A DNA stretch of 64,000 nt. Origin: Pseudarthrobacter naphthalenicus. GTDB taxonomy: Bacteria > Actinomycetota > Actinomycetes > Actinomycetales > Micrococcaceae. The stretch covers positions 62,001 to 126,000 of the forward strand of contig NZ_JARESG010000005.1 in assembly GCF_029076445.1 (NCBI RefSeq), given 5' to 3'. Position numbers and translations under genes: made by a program. Numbering within the stretch: the first letter of the stretch is position 1; each line of letters starts with the position of its first letter. Below are positions 1 to 10,921 of this stretch, piece by piece. Under the pieces are notes generated by a model. It was given only the letters and a program-made list of their open reading frames with translations. It was not told the DNA's origin and searched no databases.

Positions 1-1382
1 TCACCGATTCGCGCGACGCCGTGCCCGGGGCGCTTTACGTCGCGAAGCCCGGTGAACACGCGGACGGGCACGACTTCGTGGCGGCCGCTTTCAGCCAAGG
101 TGCCGTGCTGGCCCTCGCGGAGCGACCTGTTCCCGGGCCCAACGGAACGAACTATCCGACAGTACTGGTCCAGGACGCGGTCCTCGCCCTGGGTGCCCTG
201 GCCGCCGAAGCCGTCCGCCGCATCCGCGCGGTCCGGGCGTCGGCCGGCGAATCCCTGACAGTCATCGGCATCACCGGCTCGGCCGGAAAGACCACAACGA
301 AGGACCTGCTCGCCGGGATCCTCTCAACCCAAGGCAACACCGTGGCCCCTCAGGGCTCCTACAACGGCGAGGTCGGCGTGCCGCTCACGGTCTTCGGGGC
401 GGACGCCGGGACCCGCTTCCTGGTCATCGAAATGGGTGCCACCGGCATCGGCCACATCCGCTACCTGGCTGACATGGTCAAGCCGGACATCGGAGTGGTC
501 CTGGGCGTTGGCACCGCCCACGCAGGGGAGTTCGGCGGCGTCGAAAATATCGTGCTCGCCAAGGGCGAACTGGTGGAGGCACTTGCGCCCACCGGCACAG
601 CCGTGCTGAACCTCGACGACGACCGGGTGGCAGGCATGCGTCCGCGCACCGTCGCAGCGGTGCTGGGTTTCTCCGCGGAGGACCGTCCCGACGCGGCAGT
701 GCGGGCAGTCAACCCGGACACCAACAGTGCCGGAAACCCGGAATTCGACCTCGTCCTTCCCGGCAGCGATGCCGGCCTCCACGTGAGCAGCGGACTGATC
801 GGTGCCCACCACACCGGCAATCTCCTGGCGGCAGCCGCAGCAGCGCACGCAGCCGGTGTGCCGGGCACGGACATCGCAGCGTCCCTGGCCGGCCAGTCAG
901 CAGCCAGCCGCTGGCGGATGGAACGCACGGAACGCCCGGACGGGGTTACCGTCATCAACGACGCCTACAACGCCAACCCCGAGTCCATGCGCGCCGCCCT
1001 GCGCACCCTGGCAGACCTGGGGCGCGGACGCCGCACCTGGGCCGTGCTGGGAGCCATGCTGGAGCTGGGGCCGGATTCCATCCGTGAGCACACAGCCGTA
1101 GGAACCCAAGTGGTCCGGCTCAACATTTCGCGGCTGGTGGTGGTTGGCCGCGAGGCACGCGCCCTCTATGTTTCCGCAGTCCAGGAAGGCTCCTGGGGCG
1201 ACGAATGTGTGTTCGCCGAAAACGTCGAGGAAGCCTACTCGCTCCTTGATGCCGAGCTGGAACCCGGTGACCTGGTGCTCTTCAAGTCCTCCAACAGCGT
1301 CGGGCTTCGGCATTTGGGTGATCGGATAGCATTACCCCCACAATCCACGGAACCTGCCGAAGAAAGGAGCGAGCTGCTGTGA
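1..1382 (+). CDS. murF: UDP-N-acetylmuramoyl-tripeptide--D-alanyl-D-alanine ligase (5' end cut off)
   Basis: MurF is the cytoplasmic Mur ligase that adds D-Ala-D-Ala to UDP-MurNAc-tripeptide, the last soluble step of peptidoglycan precursor synthesis. The reading frame is open from base 3, and the residues before the GTG at 21 (TDSRDA) match the TDSR-type motif of the Mur ligase N-terminal domain. The gene therefore starts upstream of the window and the GTG at 21 is internal. The P-loop [11 protein letters not shown] lies near base 270 and the INDAYNANP motif of the central domain near base 955. The stop overlaps the mraY start by four bases (GTGA), so translation is probably coupled. Identification is secure; only the N-terminal few dozen residues are missing. 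Confidence 0.96.
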   Translation, partial: TDSRDAVPGALYVAKPGEHADGHDFVAAAFSQGAVLALAERPVPGPNGTNYPTVLVQDAVLALGALAAEAVRRIRAVRASAGESLTVIGITGSAGKTTTKDLLAGILSTQGNTVAPQGSYNGEVGVPLTVFGADAGTRFLVIEMGATGIGHIRYLADMVKPDIGVVLGVGTAHAGEFGGVENIVLAKGELVEALAPTGTAVLNLDDDRVAGMRPRTVAAVLGFSAEDRPDAAVRAVNPDTNSAGNPEFDLVLPGSDAGLHVSSGLIGAHHTGNLLAAAAAAHAAGVPGTDIAASLAGQSAASRWRMERTERPDGVTVINDAYNANPESMRAALRTLADLGRGRRTWAVLGAMLELGPDSIREHTAVGTQVVRLNISRLVVVGREARALYVSAVQEGSWGDECVFAENVEEAYSLLDAELEPGDLVLFKSSNSVGLRHLGDRIALPPQSTEPAEERSELL

Positions 1383-2488
1383 TTGCACTTTTGATCGGCG
1401 CGGGACTGGCCCTGCTGTTCGCCCTGGTGGGAACCCCCCTGTTTATCCGCCTCCTTGTCCGCAAAAGCTACGGGCAGTTCATCCGCGATGACGGACCCAC
1501 ATCCCATCACACCAAACGCGGCACTCCCACCATGGGCGGAACCGTGGTGGTGGGAGCAGTGCTCCTCAGCTACGGCCTGACCCACCTGATCATGTGGCTG
1601 ATGAACCCGGCGTCCGCCGGACCGTCGGCGTCGGCCCTGATCCTCCTGTTCCTCATGGTCGGCATGGGGCTGGTCGGCTTCCTCGATGACTTCATCAAGA
1701 TCTCGCGCCAACGCAGCCTTGGCCTGGACGCGAAAGCCAAACTCATCCTTCAGGCGGCGGTGGGCATCGCCTTCGCCATCCTCGCCCTGAACTTCCCCGA
1801 TCCCCAGGGCCTGACCCCGGCGTCGACAAAAATTTCCCTGGTCCGCGACATCCCCTGGCTGGACCTGGCCTTCGGCGGCACGGTCATCGGCGCCATCCTG
1901 TTCGTCCTCTGGTCCAACCTGATCGTGACGGCAGCTACCAACGGCGTGAACCTCACGGACGGGCTGGACGGGCTGGCCGCCGGCGCCGCTGTGATGGTGT
2001 TCGGCGCCTACACCCTGATGGGAATCTGGCAGAACAACCAGGCCTGCGGATCGCCGCGCGAAACCGGAAGCGGCTGCTACACCGTCCGCGATCCCCTGGA
2101 CCTGGCACTCCTGGCGGCAATCCTCAGCGCCGCCCTGGTGGGCTTCCTCTGGTGGAACACTTCGCCGGCCAAAATCTTCATGGGCGACACCGGCTCCCTC
2201 GCCATCGGCGGCGCCATTGCCGGCTTCGCCATCCTCTCCCGCACCGAACTGCTCCTGGGCATCGTCGGCGGCCTGTTCGTGCTGATCACCCTCTCGGTGA
2301 TCATCCAGGTGGGCTACTTCAAATTATCCGGCGGCAAACGTGTCTTCAAGATGGCACCGCTGCAGCACCACTTCGAACTCAAGGGCTGGGCTGAGGTGAC
2401 CGTGGTTGTCCGCTTCTGGATCCTGGGCGGCCTCTTCGTCGCCGTCGGCCTGGGTGTCTTCTACGCAGAATGGGTTGTGCTCCTGTGA
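1379..2488 (+). CDS. mraY: Phospho-N-acetylmuramoyl-pentapeptide-transferase
   Basis: MraY is the polytopic membrane enzyme that moves phospho-MurNAc-pentapeptide from UDP to undecaprenyl phosphate, giving lipid I. The 369-residue product has the family length. Its catalytic landmarks are DDF at 103-105, NLTDGLDG at 191-198 and FMGDTGS at 267-273, and the HHFELKGW segment follows near the C-terminus. About ten hydrophobic segments are visible. The GTG start at 1379 is preceded by an AAAGGAG ribosome site at about 1363 and overlaps the murF stop. The stop in turn overlaps the murD GTG by four bases. Confidence 0.97.
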   Translation: MIALLIGAGLALLFALVGTPLFIRLLVRKSYGQFIRDDGPTSHHTKRGTPTMGGTVVVGAVLLSYGLTHLIMWLMNPASAGPSASALILLFLMVGMGLVGFLDDFIKISRQRSLGLDAKAKLILQAAVGIAFAILALNFPDPQGLTPASTKISLVRDIPWLDLAFGGTVIGAILFVLWSNLIVTAATNGVNLTDGLDGLAAGAAVMVFGAYTLMGIWQNNQACGSPRETGSGCYTVRDPLDLALLAAILSAALVGFLWWNTSPAKIFMGDTGSLAIGGAIAGFAILSRTELLLGIVGGLFVLITLSVIIQVGYFKLSGGKRVFKMAPLQHHFELKGWAEVTVVVRFWILGGLFVAVGLGVFYAEWVVLL

Positions 2489-4047
2489 CTGTTTCCCCGC
2501 GCCTGCAGAACCTGGTCAGCTGGGACTCGGACTGGGCCGGCCTGCGCGTTGTTGTCACCGGAATCGGTGTGTCGGGCTTCGCCGCAGCGGACACCCTCAT
2601 TGAACTCGGGGCCCGCGTGGTGGTGGTCGACGCCGCCACCACCGACACCGCGAAGGCCCACGCGGACACCCTGAAGATTGTCGGCGCCGTGGACGTGCTC
2701 CTTGGCGAGGAGGCTGTCAGCAGGGTTCCCAAGATTGAAGGAAGCTTCCCCGACCTCATCGTCACCTCGCCGGGCTGGCGTCCCGACCAGGCGCTCCTCG
2801 CCGCCGCCGCACGCGCGCACATCCCGGTCTGGGGCGACGTCGAACTCGCCTGGCGGCTGCGGGTGCGTGAAGGACACAAGACCCCCGACTGGCTGACGAT
2901 CACCGGCACAAACGGCAAGACCACCACGGTCGGACTGACGGCCTCAATGCTGCAGGCCGCAGGACTGAAGGCGATTGCCGTCGGCAACGTGGGCACACCC
3001 ATCCTGGATGCCCTCCGCGACCCGGTGGAGTATGACGTGTTCGCCGTTGAACTCTCCAGCTTCCAGCTGCACTGGGCGGAATCCCTCTCGCCCGTCGCCA
3101 GCGTGTGCCTGAACGTGGCAGAAGACCACGTTGACTGGCACGGTTCCTACAACTCCTACCTGGCCGACAAAGCAAAGGTCTATGCCCGCACGCAGAAGGC
3201 CTGCATCTACAACGCCGAGCAGATCGAAACCGAACGCATGGTGGAGGACGCCGACGTGGTTGAAGGCTGCCGGGCCGTCGGCTTCACCACGCTCACCCCG
3301 GCCATCAGCATGCTGGGCGTGGTGGACGGACTCCTCGTGGACCGGGCCTTCATCGAGCAGCGCAAGGACAGTGCCGCCGAGCTCGCGTCGATGACGGACC
3401 TGGGGCAGTTCGCCCCCCGCCACATGGTGGCCAACGCCCTGGCAGCTGCCGCACTGGTGCGCGCCTACGGGGTGGACACGGAGGCGGTCCGCCAAGGCAT
3501 CCAGGATTACGTGCCGGGCAACCACCGCATCCAGCCCGTTGCCCGGGTGAACGGTGTTCTTTGGGTCAATGATTCCAAGGCCACCAACCCCCACGCAGCG
3601 GCCGCATCACTGACGGCATTCGAGAAGGTCATCTGGATCGCGGGAGGACTCTCCAAGGGAGTCAGCTACGACGACCTGGTCCGCGATCAGGCGGGCAGGC
3701 TCAAAGCGGTGGTGCTCATCGGCGTCGACACCGCCCCCCTTGCCGACGCCCTGCAGCGACACGCGCCCGATGTCCCGGTGATCATCGCTTCGGCGGGCGA
3801 CACTGAAAATATGCAGACTGCCGTAACGGGCGGAGCCAACGCGGGCGACTCTCCGGTTCCGGGGGAGCACGTGATGTCCCGGGCCGTTGCGTCAGCAGCG
3901 CAGCTGGCCGTATCGGGCGACACCGTGCTGATGGCACCGGCGGCTGCTTCCATGGATCAGTTCTCTTCCTATGCTCACCGCGGTAACGCCTTTATCGAAG
4001 CTGTCCGCGAGCTGGTGGAAGGGCAGGCCCAGACCGGCGAGGAGTAA
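2485..4047 (+). CDS. murD: UDP-N-acetylmuramoylalanine--D-glutamate ligase
   Basis: MurD adds D-glutamate to UDP-MurNAc-L-Ala in the cytoplasm. The product is about 520 residues, somewhat long for the family but with the usual three-domain Mur ligase plan: a Rossmann-like N-terminus (VTGIGVSG at 24-31), the ATP-binding GTNGKTTT at 141-148, and a C-terminal domain with NDSKATNP. I chose the GTG at 2485, which overlaps the mraY stop as GTGA in the style of the other junctions. An in-frame ATG at 2470 would add only five residues and lies inside mraY. The gene is followed two bases later by ftsW. Confidence 0.96.
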   Translation: MTVSPRLQNLVSWDSDWAGLRVVVTGIGVSGFAAADTLIELGARVVVVDAATTDTAKAHADTLKIVGAVDVLLGEEAVSRVPKIEGSFPDLIVTSPGWRPDQALLAAAARAHIPVWGDVELAWRLRVREGHKTPDWLTITGTNGKTTTVGLTASMLQAAGLKAIAVGNVGTPILDALRDPVEYDVFAVELSSFQLHWAESLSPVASVCLNVAEDHVDWHGSYNSYLADKAKVYARTQKACIYNAEQIETERMVEDADVVEGCRAVGFTTLTPAISMLGVVDGLLVDRAFIEQRKDSAAELASMTDLGQFAPRHMVANALAAAALVRAYGVDTEAVRQGIQDYVPGNHRIQPVARVNGVLWVNDSKATNPHAAAASLTAFEKVIWIAGGLSKGVSYDDLVRDQAGRLKAVVLIGVDTAPLADALQRHAPDVPVIIASAGDTENMQTAVTGGANAGDSPVPGEHVMSRAVASAAQLAVSGDTVLMAPAAASMDQFSSYAHRGNAFIEAVRELVEGQAQTGEE

Positions 4048-4049
4048 GA

Positions 4050-5393
4050 ATGGTCAGCACGCCCACCCGGCCGAACGCGGCAAAGCCGCGCACCGGGAAA
4101 CCCGCGCCGCGTCCGGCACCCGGGTCCACGGTGTCCAGGCCCACCCTCCCTGCCCGGATCAAGGGCTGGTACCGGGGCTTCTGGTCCGCCCTCGAAGGGA
4201 ACGGGACATCCCGGAACGGCTCCACCTACTACCTCATCCTGGGCTCCACGCTGGCGCTCACGGCCATCGGCATCATGATGGTGCTCTCGGCATCCAGCGT
4301 CGAATCGATCGCGGCCGGCAAGTCACCGTACGGAGATGCCCTCAAGCAGGGCATGTTCGCCGCGATCGGCATTTTCGTGATGTTCGTCCTCTCCAGGATC
4401 AACGTGGTGTGGCTCAAGCGGCTGGCATGGCCGGCGGTGGGCGTCGCCCTGATGCTCCTGGTCCTGGTCCAGGTGGTGGGCGACGAGGTCAACGGCAACA
4501 AGAACTGGATAGATCTGGGCGGCATCACGTTCCAGCCCTCCGAGGCCTCCAAACTGGCGCTGGCTCTTTGGATGGCCACCGTCCTGGCCAGGAAAGGCAA
4601 ACTGCTGCGGCTGTGGCAGCATGTGCTCGTCCCGGCCGTGCCGCTTGCGGGTGCCGTCATCGGCCTGGTCCTGCTGGGCAATGACCTCGGCACCGCCATG
4701 ATCATCATGATGATCACGGCCGCGGCCTTGTTTTTTGCCGGCGTGCCGCTCTACCTCTTTGGCTTTGCAGCCGTGGCCGCCGCTGCCGGGACCGCCGTTA
4801 TGGCCATCACCAGTTCCAACCGCATGTGCCGGATCACCTCCTGGTGGACCGGCCAGTCCTGTGCGGACGGCATCGATGCCAACTACCAGGCCACCAACGG
4901 TCTCTACGGGCTGGCCTCCGGCGGCTGGTTTGGCGTGGGCCTGGGCCAGAGCCGGCAGAAGTACAGCTGGATTCCCGAAGCCCACAACGACTTCATCTTC
5001 GCCATCATCGGCGAGGAACTGGGCCTGGTGGGCACCGTCGTCGTGCTTGTCCTTTTTGCCATCCTCGGCGCCGCCATCTACCGCGTGGTGGTGGCGCAGG
5101 AGGACATGTTCCACCGCGTCCTGGCCGGGACCATCATGGTGTGGCTCCTGGGCCAGGCAACCGTCAACATGGCGGTTGTGACCGGCCTGATGCCCGTCAT
5201 CGGCGTGCCGCTGCCCTTTATTTCGTACGGCGGTTCGGCCCTGCTTATGTCCCTCTGTGCCGTGGGCGTGGTCCTGTCCCTGGCCCGGGAACAGATGGCG
5301 CCGGCCCTTCGCCCCAAGAGAATGCTCAAGTTCGGCACCAGGAAGGCCGGGAAATCCGCCCGGCCCACCAAAACGGCAAGAAAGCGCACCTAG
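4050..5393 (+). CDS. ftsW: Peptidoglycan glycosyltransferase FtsW (SEDS family)
   Basis: FtsW is the SEDS-family membrane glycosyltransferase that polymerises lipid II at the septum with a partner class B PBP. The 447-residue protein has a basic, proline-rich cytoplasmic N-terminus of about 55 residues, then about ten transmembrane segments. Conserved stretches are GNKNWIDLGG followed by FQPSEASKLALALWMA near 150-175, and the C-terminal PLPFISYGGSALL near 385-400. The tail is Lys/Arg-rich. It lies between murD and murG, the standard dcw position, which favours FtsW over RodA. The ATG is two bases after the murD stop, with GGAG in the preceding codons. Confidence 0.95.
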   Translation: MVSTPTRPNAAKPRTGKPAPRPAPGSTVSRPTLPARIKGWYRGFWSALEGNGTSRNGSTYYLILGSTLALTAIGIMMVLSASSVESIAAGKSPYGDALKQGMFAAIGIFVMFVLSRINVVWLKRLAWPAVGVALMLLVLVQVVGDEVNGNKNWIDLGGITFQPSEASKLALALWMATVLARKGKLLRLWQHVLVPAVPLAGAVIGLVLLGNDLGTAMIIMMITAAALFFAGVPLYLFGFAAVAAAAGTAVMAITSSNRMCRITSWWTGQSCADGIDANYQATNGLYGLASGGWFGVGLGQSRQKYSWIPEAHNDFIFAIIGEELGLVGTVVVLVLFAILGAAIYRVVVAQEDMFHRVLAGTIMVWLLGQATVNMAVVTGLMPVIGVPLPFISYGGSALLMSLCAVGVVLSLAREQMAPALRPKRMLKFGTRKAGKSARPTKTARKRT

Positions 5394-5399
5394 CACCCG

Positions 5400-6500
5400 A
5401 TGACTTCCCAGAACCTGTCCATTGTCCTGGCGGGCGGCGGCACCGCCGGCCACATCAGCCCGCTCCTGGCGATCGCGGCTGCCCTGCGGACCGCCGCGCC
5501 GCAGTCCAGGCTGCTTGCCGTGGGCACGCCGTCGGGCATGGAAACGCGCCTGGTCCCGGCGGCCGGCGTGGAGCTCGCCACCATCGACAGGGTGCCGTTT
5601 CCGCGGAAACCGTCCCTGGACCTGCTGAAGCTGCCCGCCCGGCTGGCCGGTGCAGTGCGCCAGTCCGGCCGGATCCTGGACGAGGCCTCTGCCGACGTCC
5701 TGGTTGGCGTGGGCGGTTACGTCTGCACTCCGTTGTACCTCGCTGCCCGCCGACGCGGGATCCCCATTGTGATCCATGAAGCCAACACCAGGCCGGGCCT
5801 GGCCAACCGCGTGGGATCGTTACTGACCCGGCATGTTGCCACCGCCTTCGAGACCACCCGGCTGCGGCACGCCCGCCACGTCGGGATGCCGATGCGGACC
5901 GAAATCTCGGGCCTGGACCGGGAATCGGCCCGCGGTGCGGCGCGCAAGGCCCTGGGTCTTGATGAACACAAGCCCACCCTGATCGTGACCGGCGGCTCGT
6001 CCGGTGCCCGGAGCATCAACCGCGCCATGGCTGAAGCGGCCCGGGACCTGGGCGCAGCCGGGATCCAGACGCTCCACATCACCGGCCGCGGCAAGACAGT
6101 GGTGGCGCCCGACGGCGGCCCGCTCACCGCTGACGGCTACCGGCAGGTTGAGTACGTGGACGGGATGGAACTGGTGTACGCCGCCGCCGACCTCCTGCTG
6201 GCGCGGTCCGGTGCCGCCACCGTCTGTGAGGTGGCAGCAGTGGGAGTTCCCGCCGTTTTTGTACCGCTGCCCATCGGCAACGGTGAGCAGGCACTGAACG
6301 CCGCCGGGCTGGTGGAAAGCGGGGGCGCGCTCATCGTCCCGGATAAGGACTTCACCGCGCAGTGGATAACGGGCCACATCATCCCGTTGATCACCGACTC
6401 GCAGCGGCTGGCCGGCATGGCCGCCAGCTCCCGCCGGCTTGGCATCCGAAACGCCGATCAGCGCATGGCTGGTCTTGTCCTGGAAGCGGTATCCGCATGA
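5400..6500 (+). CDS. murG: UDP-GlcNAc--undecaprenyl-pyrophosphoryl-MurNAc-pentapeptide GlcNAc transferase
   Basis: MurG is the membrane-associated GT28 glycosyltransferase that converts lipid I to lipid II. The 366-residue product has the glycine-rich [10 protein letters not shown] loop at 12-21, the [12 protein letters not shown] segment near 120 and the UDP-GlcNAc-binding region [21 protein letters not shown] near 265-285. The ATG at 5400 follows ftsW by six bases. The last codons overlap the murC start as ATGA. Confidence 0.96.
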   Translation: MTSQNLSIVLAGGGTAGHISPLLAIAAALRTAAPQSRLLAVGTPSGMETRLVPAAGVELATIDRVPFPRKPSLDLLKLPARLAGAVRQSGRILDEASADVLVGVGGYVCTPLYLAARRRGIPIVIHEANTRPGLANRVGSLLTRHVATAFETTRLRHARHVGMPMRTEISGLDRESARGAARKALGLDEHKPTLIVTGGSSGARSINRAMAEAARDLGAAGIQTLHITGRGKTVVAPDGGPLTADGYRQVEYVDGMELVYAAADLLLARSGAATVCEVAAVGVPAVFVPLPIGNGEQALNAAGLVESGGALIVPDKDFTAQWITGHIIPLITDSQRLAGMAASSRRLGIRNADQRMAGLVLEAVSA

Positions 6501-7873
6501 CCCCCGCAAGCATCCGCAGCCAGGAGTCCCTGGGCCGCGTCCACTTCATCGGCATCGGCGGTGTCGGCATGTCCGCCGTGGCCCGGATCATGGCGGCACG
6601 GGGTGTCCCTGTCAGCGGTTCAGATGCCAAGGACCTGCCGGTCATGGCGGACCTGGCCACCGCCGGAGCCCGCATCGCCGTGGGGTACGCCGCATCCAAC
6701 CTGGGCGATGCCCAGACCGTGGTGGCGGGTTCGGCCATCCGCGCGGACAACCCGGAACTGGTGGCCGCCCGTGAAGCCGGACTGCCCGTCCTGCACCGGT
6801 CCGAGGCGCTGGCATCAACCATGGGCGACGACACTGTGGTGACCATCGCCGGAACGCACGGGAAGTCCACCACCACCTCCATGATTACGGTGCTGCTCCG
6901 GGGAGCCGGGCTGGACCCTTCGTTTGCCATCGGGGCCAACGTGCCTGCCCTGGGCGTGAATGCAGCCCACGGCAGCTCCGGCATCTTTGTGGCCGAAGCG
7001 GATGAATCCGACGGCTCCTTCCTGAACTACCGGCCGCAGATAGCCGTGGTCACCAACGTGGAACCGGATCACCTGGACCACTACGGCACCGCGGAGGCCG
7101 TTTACGAATCCTTTGACCGCTTCACCGAACTGCTTCCGGCCGACGGCGTCCTGATAGCCTGCGCGGATGACCCCGGCGCCCGCGCCCTCGCCGAGCGCAC
7201 GCGGGCCCGCGGGAACACGCGGGTGGTCCTGTACGGAACGTCGGACGGCGCCGACCTGGTTTTGCACGACGACGGCCCCGGAAAGGTGGACGTGTCCGCA
7301 CCTGCCGGCCGGTATGCTCTGGAGCTGCAGGTCCCCGGCCGGCACAACGCGCTCAATGCCGCAGCCGCGGTCGCCGTCGCCCTGGAGCTGGGCGTCGAGC
7401 CCGCTGCGGCTGCGCGGGCCCTGTCCCAGTTCTCCGGAGCGTCGCGCCGTTTCGAACTGAAGGGGGAGGCCGGCGGAGTACGCGTTTTTGACGACTACGC
7501 CCACCACCCCACCGAGGTCCGGGCAGCCCTGACCGCGGCCCGGTCCGTGGCAGGCGGGCACCATGTCCACGTGCTCTTCCAGCCCCATCTGTTCTCCCGC
7601 ACCAGGGAGTTCGCCAAAGAGTTCGCCGACGCCCTGAACCTGGCAGACACGGCCCTGGTCCTGGACATCTACCCTGCCCGTGAAGATCCCATCCCGGGCG
7701 TGACCAGCCAGCTGATCGCCGATCACCTGGGGCCCGGCGGCCAGCTCGTGGAACCGGCAGAAGCTGTGTCCGCCCTGGCCCGGGCCGCCCGGCCCGGTGA
7801 CATCGTCCTGACCGTCGGCGCGGGCGACGTGACCGCCTTCGGCCCGCAGATTGTGCAGGCCCTCGGTGGGTAG
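6497..7873 (+). CDS. murC: UDP-N-acetylmuramate--L-alanine ligase
   Basis: MurC adds L-alanine to UDP-MurNAc, the first amino-acid step of the precursor pathway. It shows the N-terminal GIGGVGMS motif at 19-26, the ATP-binding GTHGKSTTT near 119-127, DESDGSF near 170 and the DDYAHHPTE motif near 330. I chose the ATG at 6497, which overlaps the murG stop as ATGA and gives 458 residues, the family length. The frame extends upstream inside murG, but that part has no MurC homology. Confidence 0.96.
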   Translation: MTPASIRSQESLGRVHFIGIGGVGMSAVARIMAARGVPVSGSDAKDLPVMADLATAGARIAVGYAASNLGDAQTVVAGSAIRADNPELVAAREAGLPVLHRSEALASTMGDDTVVTIAGTHGKSTTTSMITVLLRGAGLDPSFAIGANVPALGVNAAHGSSGIFVAEADESDGSFLNYRPQIAVVTNVEPDHLDHYGTAEAVYESFDRFTELLPADGVLIACADDPGARALAERTRARGNTRVVLYGTSDGADLVLHDDGPGKVDVSAPAGRYALELQVPGRHNALNAAAAVAVALELGVEPAAAARALSQFSGASRRFELKGEAGGVRVFDDYAHHPTEVRAALTAARSVAGGHHVHVLFQPHLFSRTREFAKEFADALNLADTALVLDIYPAREDPIPGVTSQLIADHLGPGGQLVEPAEAVSALARAARPGDIVLTVGAGDVTAFGPQIVQALGG

Positions 7874-8783
7874 CCCGCGCCGCCCCACCTACGCGTCACC
7901 GGGACGCCGGCCAGCCGATGCCGGGGCGGCGTCGGCTGAACCTGAGACCATCTCCGCTTCCAAGAGTGTCCCCGCTCCGGATCCGGCAACCGTGCCGGCC
8001 CGCAAGAAGGGAACGGCCCCCGGATCCGTGCCGTCCCGGGAGAAGAAACCGGCCGGCCCCGACAACGTGCTGGTTTTTCCTGAGCCGCCGGCCAAGCGCC
8101 GGAGGCGGCACTTGCTCGTTGCCGCGGGAACTGTGCTGGGGCTGGTTGCGGCCCTCCTTGCCGCAGCCATCTTTTCGCCGGTGCTGGCCGTGGGCACCAT
8201 TTCCGTAACAGGGACCAAACTGGTCACATCCGACCAGGTGCAGACGGCGCTGGAGCCGCTGAAGGGCAAACCGCTGCCGCAGATCAGCGACGACGAAGTC
8301 AGCAGCATGCTGAAGTCCCTGGTGCAGATCAAATCCGTCTCTTCGCAGGCACGGCCGCCATCAGAACTCGTGGTGCACGTGCTCGAACGCACTCCGGTGG
8401 CGCTGGTCAAACAGGGGGAGCAGTACCAGCTGGTGGACGTGGACGGCGTGGTGCTGGCTGCGACGACGGACCCGGCCTCGGTGTCCCTTCCCGTGATCGA
8501 CGGCGGCGCCGGCACCATCGGCAAGGACCTTTTCCAGGCCACCGCCGAGGTGCTGGGGGCGCTCCCCCCGGACGTGCTCTCGAAGCTTTCCAACGCCTCC
8601 GCCCAATCGGTGGATGCCGTGGAACTGAAGCTGGTGGACGGCCAGACCATCATCTGGGGCAACGCCGGGGAGAAGGAACTCAAGGCCAAGGTGCTTGCAG
8701 CCCTCCTGAAGGTTCCGGCCGATCCAAAGAACCCCGTGCGCGTGTACGATGTGAGCGCGCCCCGGCATCCGGTGACGCGTTGA
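7866..8783 (+). CDS. ftsQ: Cell division protein FtsQ/DivIB
   Basis: FtsQ is a bitopic divisome protein that links early and late division proteins through its POTRA domain. The sequence shows a roughly 80-residue cytoplasmic tail rich in Pro, Ala and Arg, one transmembrane helix at about 81-104, then a POTRA domain beginning VGTISVTGTKLVTSDQV and the FtsQ region with VVHVLERTPVALV. I favour the GTG at 7866, which overlaps the murC stop by eight bases and gives 305 residues. A TTG at 7851 would add five. It is the last gene before the ftsZ promoter region. Confidence 0.9.
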   Translation: MGSPRRPTYASPGRRPADAGAASAEPETISASKSVPAPDPATVPARKKGTAPGSVPSREKKPAGPDNVLVFPEPPAKRRRRHLLVAAGTVLGLVAALLAAAIFSPVLAVGTISVTGTKLVTSDQVQTALEPLKGKPLPQISDDEVSSMLKSLVQIKSVSSQARPPSELVVHVLERTPVALVKQGEQYQLVDVDGVVLAATTDPASVSLPVIDGGAGTIGKDLFQATAEVLGALPPDVLSKLSNASAQSVDAVELKLVDGQTIIWGNAGEKELKAKVLAALLKVPADPKNPVRVYDVSAPRHPVTR

Positions 8784-8842
8784 ACCTTTCCTCCGGCAAC
8801 TGCAAACTTTCCCGGTATTCGCGCGACACGCGGCTCCGGTTA

Positions 8843-8871
8843 TTGAATGTCAGAACCATAGGAAATAGCGT
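8843..8871 (+). promoter_or_regulatory. Putative ftsZ promoter
   Basis: TTGAAT at 8843-8848 and TAGCGT at 8866-8871 are 17 bases apart and match the actinobacterial primary-sigma pattern (TTGAnn, TAnnnT). They lie in the 201-base gap between ftsQ and ftsZ and would give a leader of about 107 bases. A second TTGACA at 8887-8892 has no clear -10 partner at normal spacing. Inferred from sequence only. Confidence 0.5.
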
Positions 8872-8899
8872 TCCAACATGAGTTACTTGACATAACTAT

Positions 8900-8918
8900 A
8901 ACCTTCAACTCGAAGGTT
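8900..8918 (+). repeat. Inverted repeat in the ftsZ leader
   Basis: AACCTT at 8900-8905 and AAGGTT at 8913-8918 form a perfect 6-base dyad around a 7-base spacer, and AAGGTT recurs as a direct repeat at 8919-8924. It sits between the putative promoter and the ftsZ start, directly after a TTGACA. It could be a protein-binding site or a small RNA hairpin; its function is not known from sequence. Confidence 0.55.
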
Positions 8919-8984
8919 AAGGTTGCAGGCTTCAAGCCCGACTCCACAGTTTTCGCAATAGGACACGAACAAGGGACACGTAAC

Positions 8985-10220
8985 GTGGCAGCTCCGCAGA
9001 ATTACTTGGCCGTCATCAAGGTCGTCGGCATCGGCGGCGGTGGCGTGAACGCAGTCAACCGCATGATCGAGGTAGGCCTCCGGGGTGTCGAGTTCATCGC
9101 CATCAACACAGATGCTCAGGCACTGCTGATGAGTGACGCCGACGTCAAGCTCGACGTCGGCCGCGAGCTGACTCGCGGTCTCGGTGCAGGCGCCAACCCT
9201 GAGGTGGGCAAGCAGGCTGCCGAGGACCACGCTGACGAGATCGAAGAGGTCATCTGCGGCGCCGACATGGTGTTCGTGACTGCAGGCGAAGGCGGCGGTA
9301 CCGGAACCGGCGGCGCGCCCGTCGTGGCACGAATTGCCCGCTCGCTCGGTGCACTGACCATCGGTGTGGTCACCCGCCCGTTCACCTTCGAGGGCCGCCG
9401 CCGTGCCGGCTCCGCCGAGGCCGGCATCGACGCCCTCCGCGACGAAGTTGACACCCTGATCGTGATCCCCAACGATCGCCTCCTTTCCATCAGCGACCGC
9501 AACGTCTCCGTCCTGGACGCTTTCCGCTCCGCTGACCAGGTCCTGCTGTCCGGTGTCCAGGGCATCACGGACCTGATCACCACGCCCGGGCTGATCAACC
9601 TGGACTTCGCCGACGTCAAGTCCGTCATGCAGGGCGCAGGCTCGGCACTGATGGGCATCGGCTCCGCACGCGGCGAGGACCGTGCAGTGAAGGCAGCTGA
9701 ACTTGCCATCGCGTCCCCGCTCCTGGAAGCCTCCATCGACGGCGCCCATGGTGTCCTGCTCTCCATCCAGGGCGGCTCTGACCTCGGCCTGTTCGAAATC
9801 AACGAAGCAGCGCGCCTCGTCCAGGAAGTGGCCCACCCGGAGGCCAACATCATCTTCGGTGCCGTGATTGACGACGCCCTTGGGGATGAAGCCCGCGTGA
9901 CGGTCATCGCCGCCGGGTTCGACGACGTGAAGGCCACCTCGCCCTCCATGGACCAGTCCCAGCCCCAGGTGGCGCCCCAGCGTCCCGCCGCGGCTCCCGC
10001 ACCGGCCCAGGCCCCCACCTCCGGCGGCGGCAGCCACCAGCTCAACGCGCAGCCCGTCCACGCCGGCATGGGTGCGTCCGGACTGAGCAACTGGGGCCAG
10101 CAGCGCCCCTCCGCCGTTCCGGCGGACTCAGGTTTCGACGTCGACCTCCCCTCAGTGGTGGAGCCGGATCTCTCGGGGAACCGCTCGGACGATCTGGATG
10201 TCCCCGACTTCCTGAAGTAG
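8985..10220 (+). CDS. ftsZ: Cell division GTPase FtsZ
   Basis: FtsZ is the tubulin-like GTPase that forms the division ring. The 411-residue product has the tubulin signature [11 protein letters not shown] at about 103-113, NTDAQAL near 40 and the conserved GTPase core to about 315. A Pro/Ala/Gln-rich linker follows, and the C-terminal peptide [10 protein letters not shown] is the expected docking site for SepF in actinobacteria. The start is GTG at 8985. No ftsA lies nearby, as is normal for this phylum, and sepF, four genes downstream, supplies the membrane anchor. Confidence 0.98.
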   Translation: MAAPQNYLAVIKVVGIGGGGVNAVNRMIEVGLRGVEFIAINTDAQALLMSDADVKLDVGRELTRGLGAGANPEVGKQAAEDHADEIEEVICGADMVFVTAGEGGGTGTGGAPVVARIARSLGALTIGVVTRPFTFEGRRRAGSAEAGIDALRDEVDTLIVIPNDRLLSISDRNVSVLDAFRSADQVLLSGVQGITDLITTPGLINLDFADVKSVMQGAGSALMGIGSARGEDRAVKAAELAIASPLLEASIDGAHGVLLSIQGGSDLGLFEINEAARLVQEVAHPEANIIFGAVIDDALGDEARVTVIAAGFDDVKATSPSMDQSQPQVAPQRPAAAPAPAQAPTSGGGSHQLNAQPVHAGMGASGLSNWGQQRPSAVPADSGFDVDLPSVVEPDLSGNRSDDLDVPDFLK

Positions 10221-10228
10221 GGCACGGC

Positions 10229-10921
10229 TTGTTCCTTTGGCGGGCTGAAGTCTCACCCGGCGTCAGTGTCGCATTCACGGACATTCACGCCGGCAATCTT
10301 GCCCTCCACGTCGGTGACGATGCAGCGCACGTGCGACGGCGCCGCGGTGAGCTGGAGGGGGCCGCCGGGCTGACACCGGGATCCCTGCGGTTCATGGATC
10401 AGGTCCACGGTTCCACGGTTGAGATGATGGAGCCCGGCACCGCCGCGCCCACGGCAGACGCCATGGTGTCCCGGGGCCTTCCCCTCGCGGTCATGGTGGC
10501 CGACTGCATCCCTGCGGTACTGGTGGCTCAGGACGCGGACGGCACGCCGGTCCTGGCCGCTGTCCATGCAGGGCGGCCGGGAATTGCCAACGGCATCCTG
10601 CCCGCAGCAGTGGAACGGATGCGGGCGGCGGGCGCAACCGGGATCCGGGCCTGGCTCGGTCCTTCAATCTGTGGCAAGTGTTACGAGGTCCCCGCCGACC
10701 TGCGTGACCAGGTGGCCGCGCAGGTACCGGCAACGCGGGCCGAAACGTCCTGGGGGACCCCCGCGCTGGACCTGCCGGCCGGAGCCCGCAGTCAGCTGGA
10801 GGCCGCCGGGGTGGTCGTCGAATACGCCGGGCAGTGCACGCTCGAAAGCGAGCAGCTGTTCTCCTACCGCCGTTCATCCACGACCGGACGCTTTGCCGGA
10901 ATCGTGTGGTCCCATGACTGA
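10229..10921 (+). CDS. pgeF: Peptidoglycan editing factor (YfiH / DUF152 laccase-domain family)
   Basis: This is a 230-residue YfiH-family protein. Family members bind a metal through His and Cys residues, and E. coli PgeF prevents L-Ser misincorporation into peptidoglycan precursors; other members have reported purine nucleoside phosphorylase or oxidase activities. Visible motifs are MDQVHGSTV, the VADCIPAVL stretch, AAVHAGRPGIANGI and GPSICGKCYEVP. It begins with TTG nine bases after ftsZ, with a weak AGGG upstream, and its end overlaps yggS by eight bases. The position between ftsZ and yggS matches other actinobacteria. The family call is firm, the exact reaction less so. Confidence 0.88.
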   Translation: MFLWRAEVSPGVSVAFTDIHAGNLALHVGDDAAHVRRRRGELEGAAGLTPGSLRFMDQVHGSTVEMMEPGTAAPTADAMVSRGLPLAVMVADCIPAVLVAQDADGTPVLAAVHAGRPGIANGILPAAVERMRAAGATGIRAWLGPSICGKCYEVPADLRDQVAAQVPATRAETSWGTPALDLPAGARSQLEAAGVVVEYAGQCTLESEQLFSYRRSSTTGRFAGIVWSHD

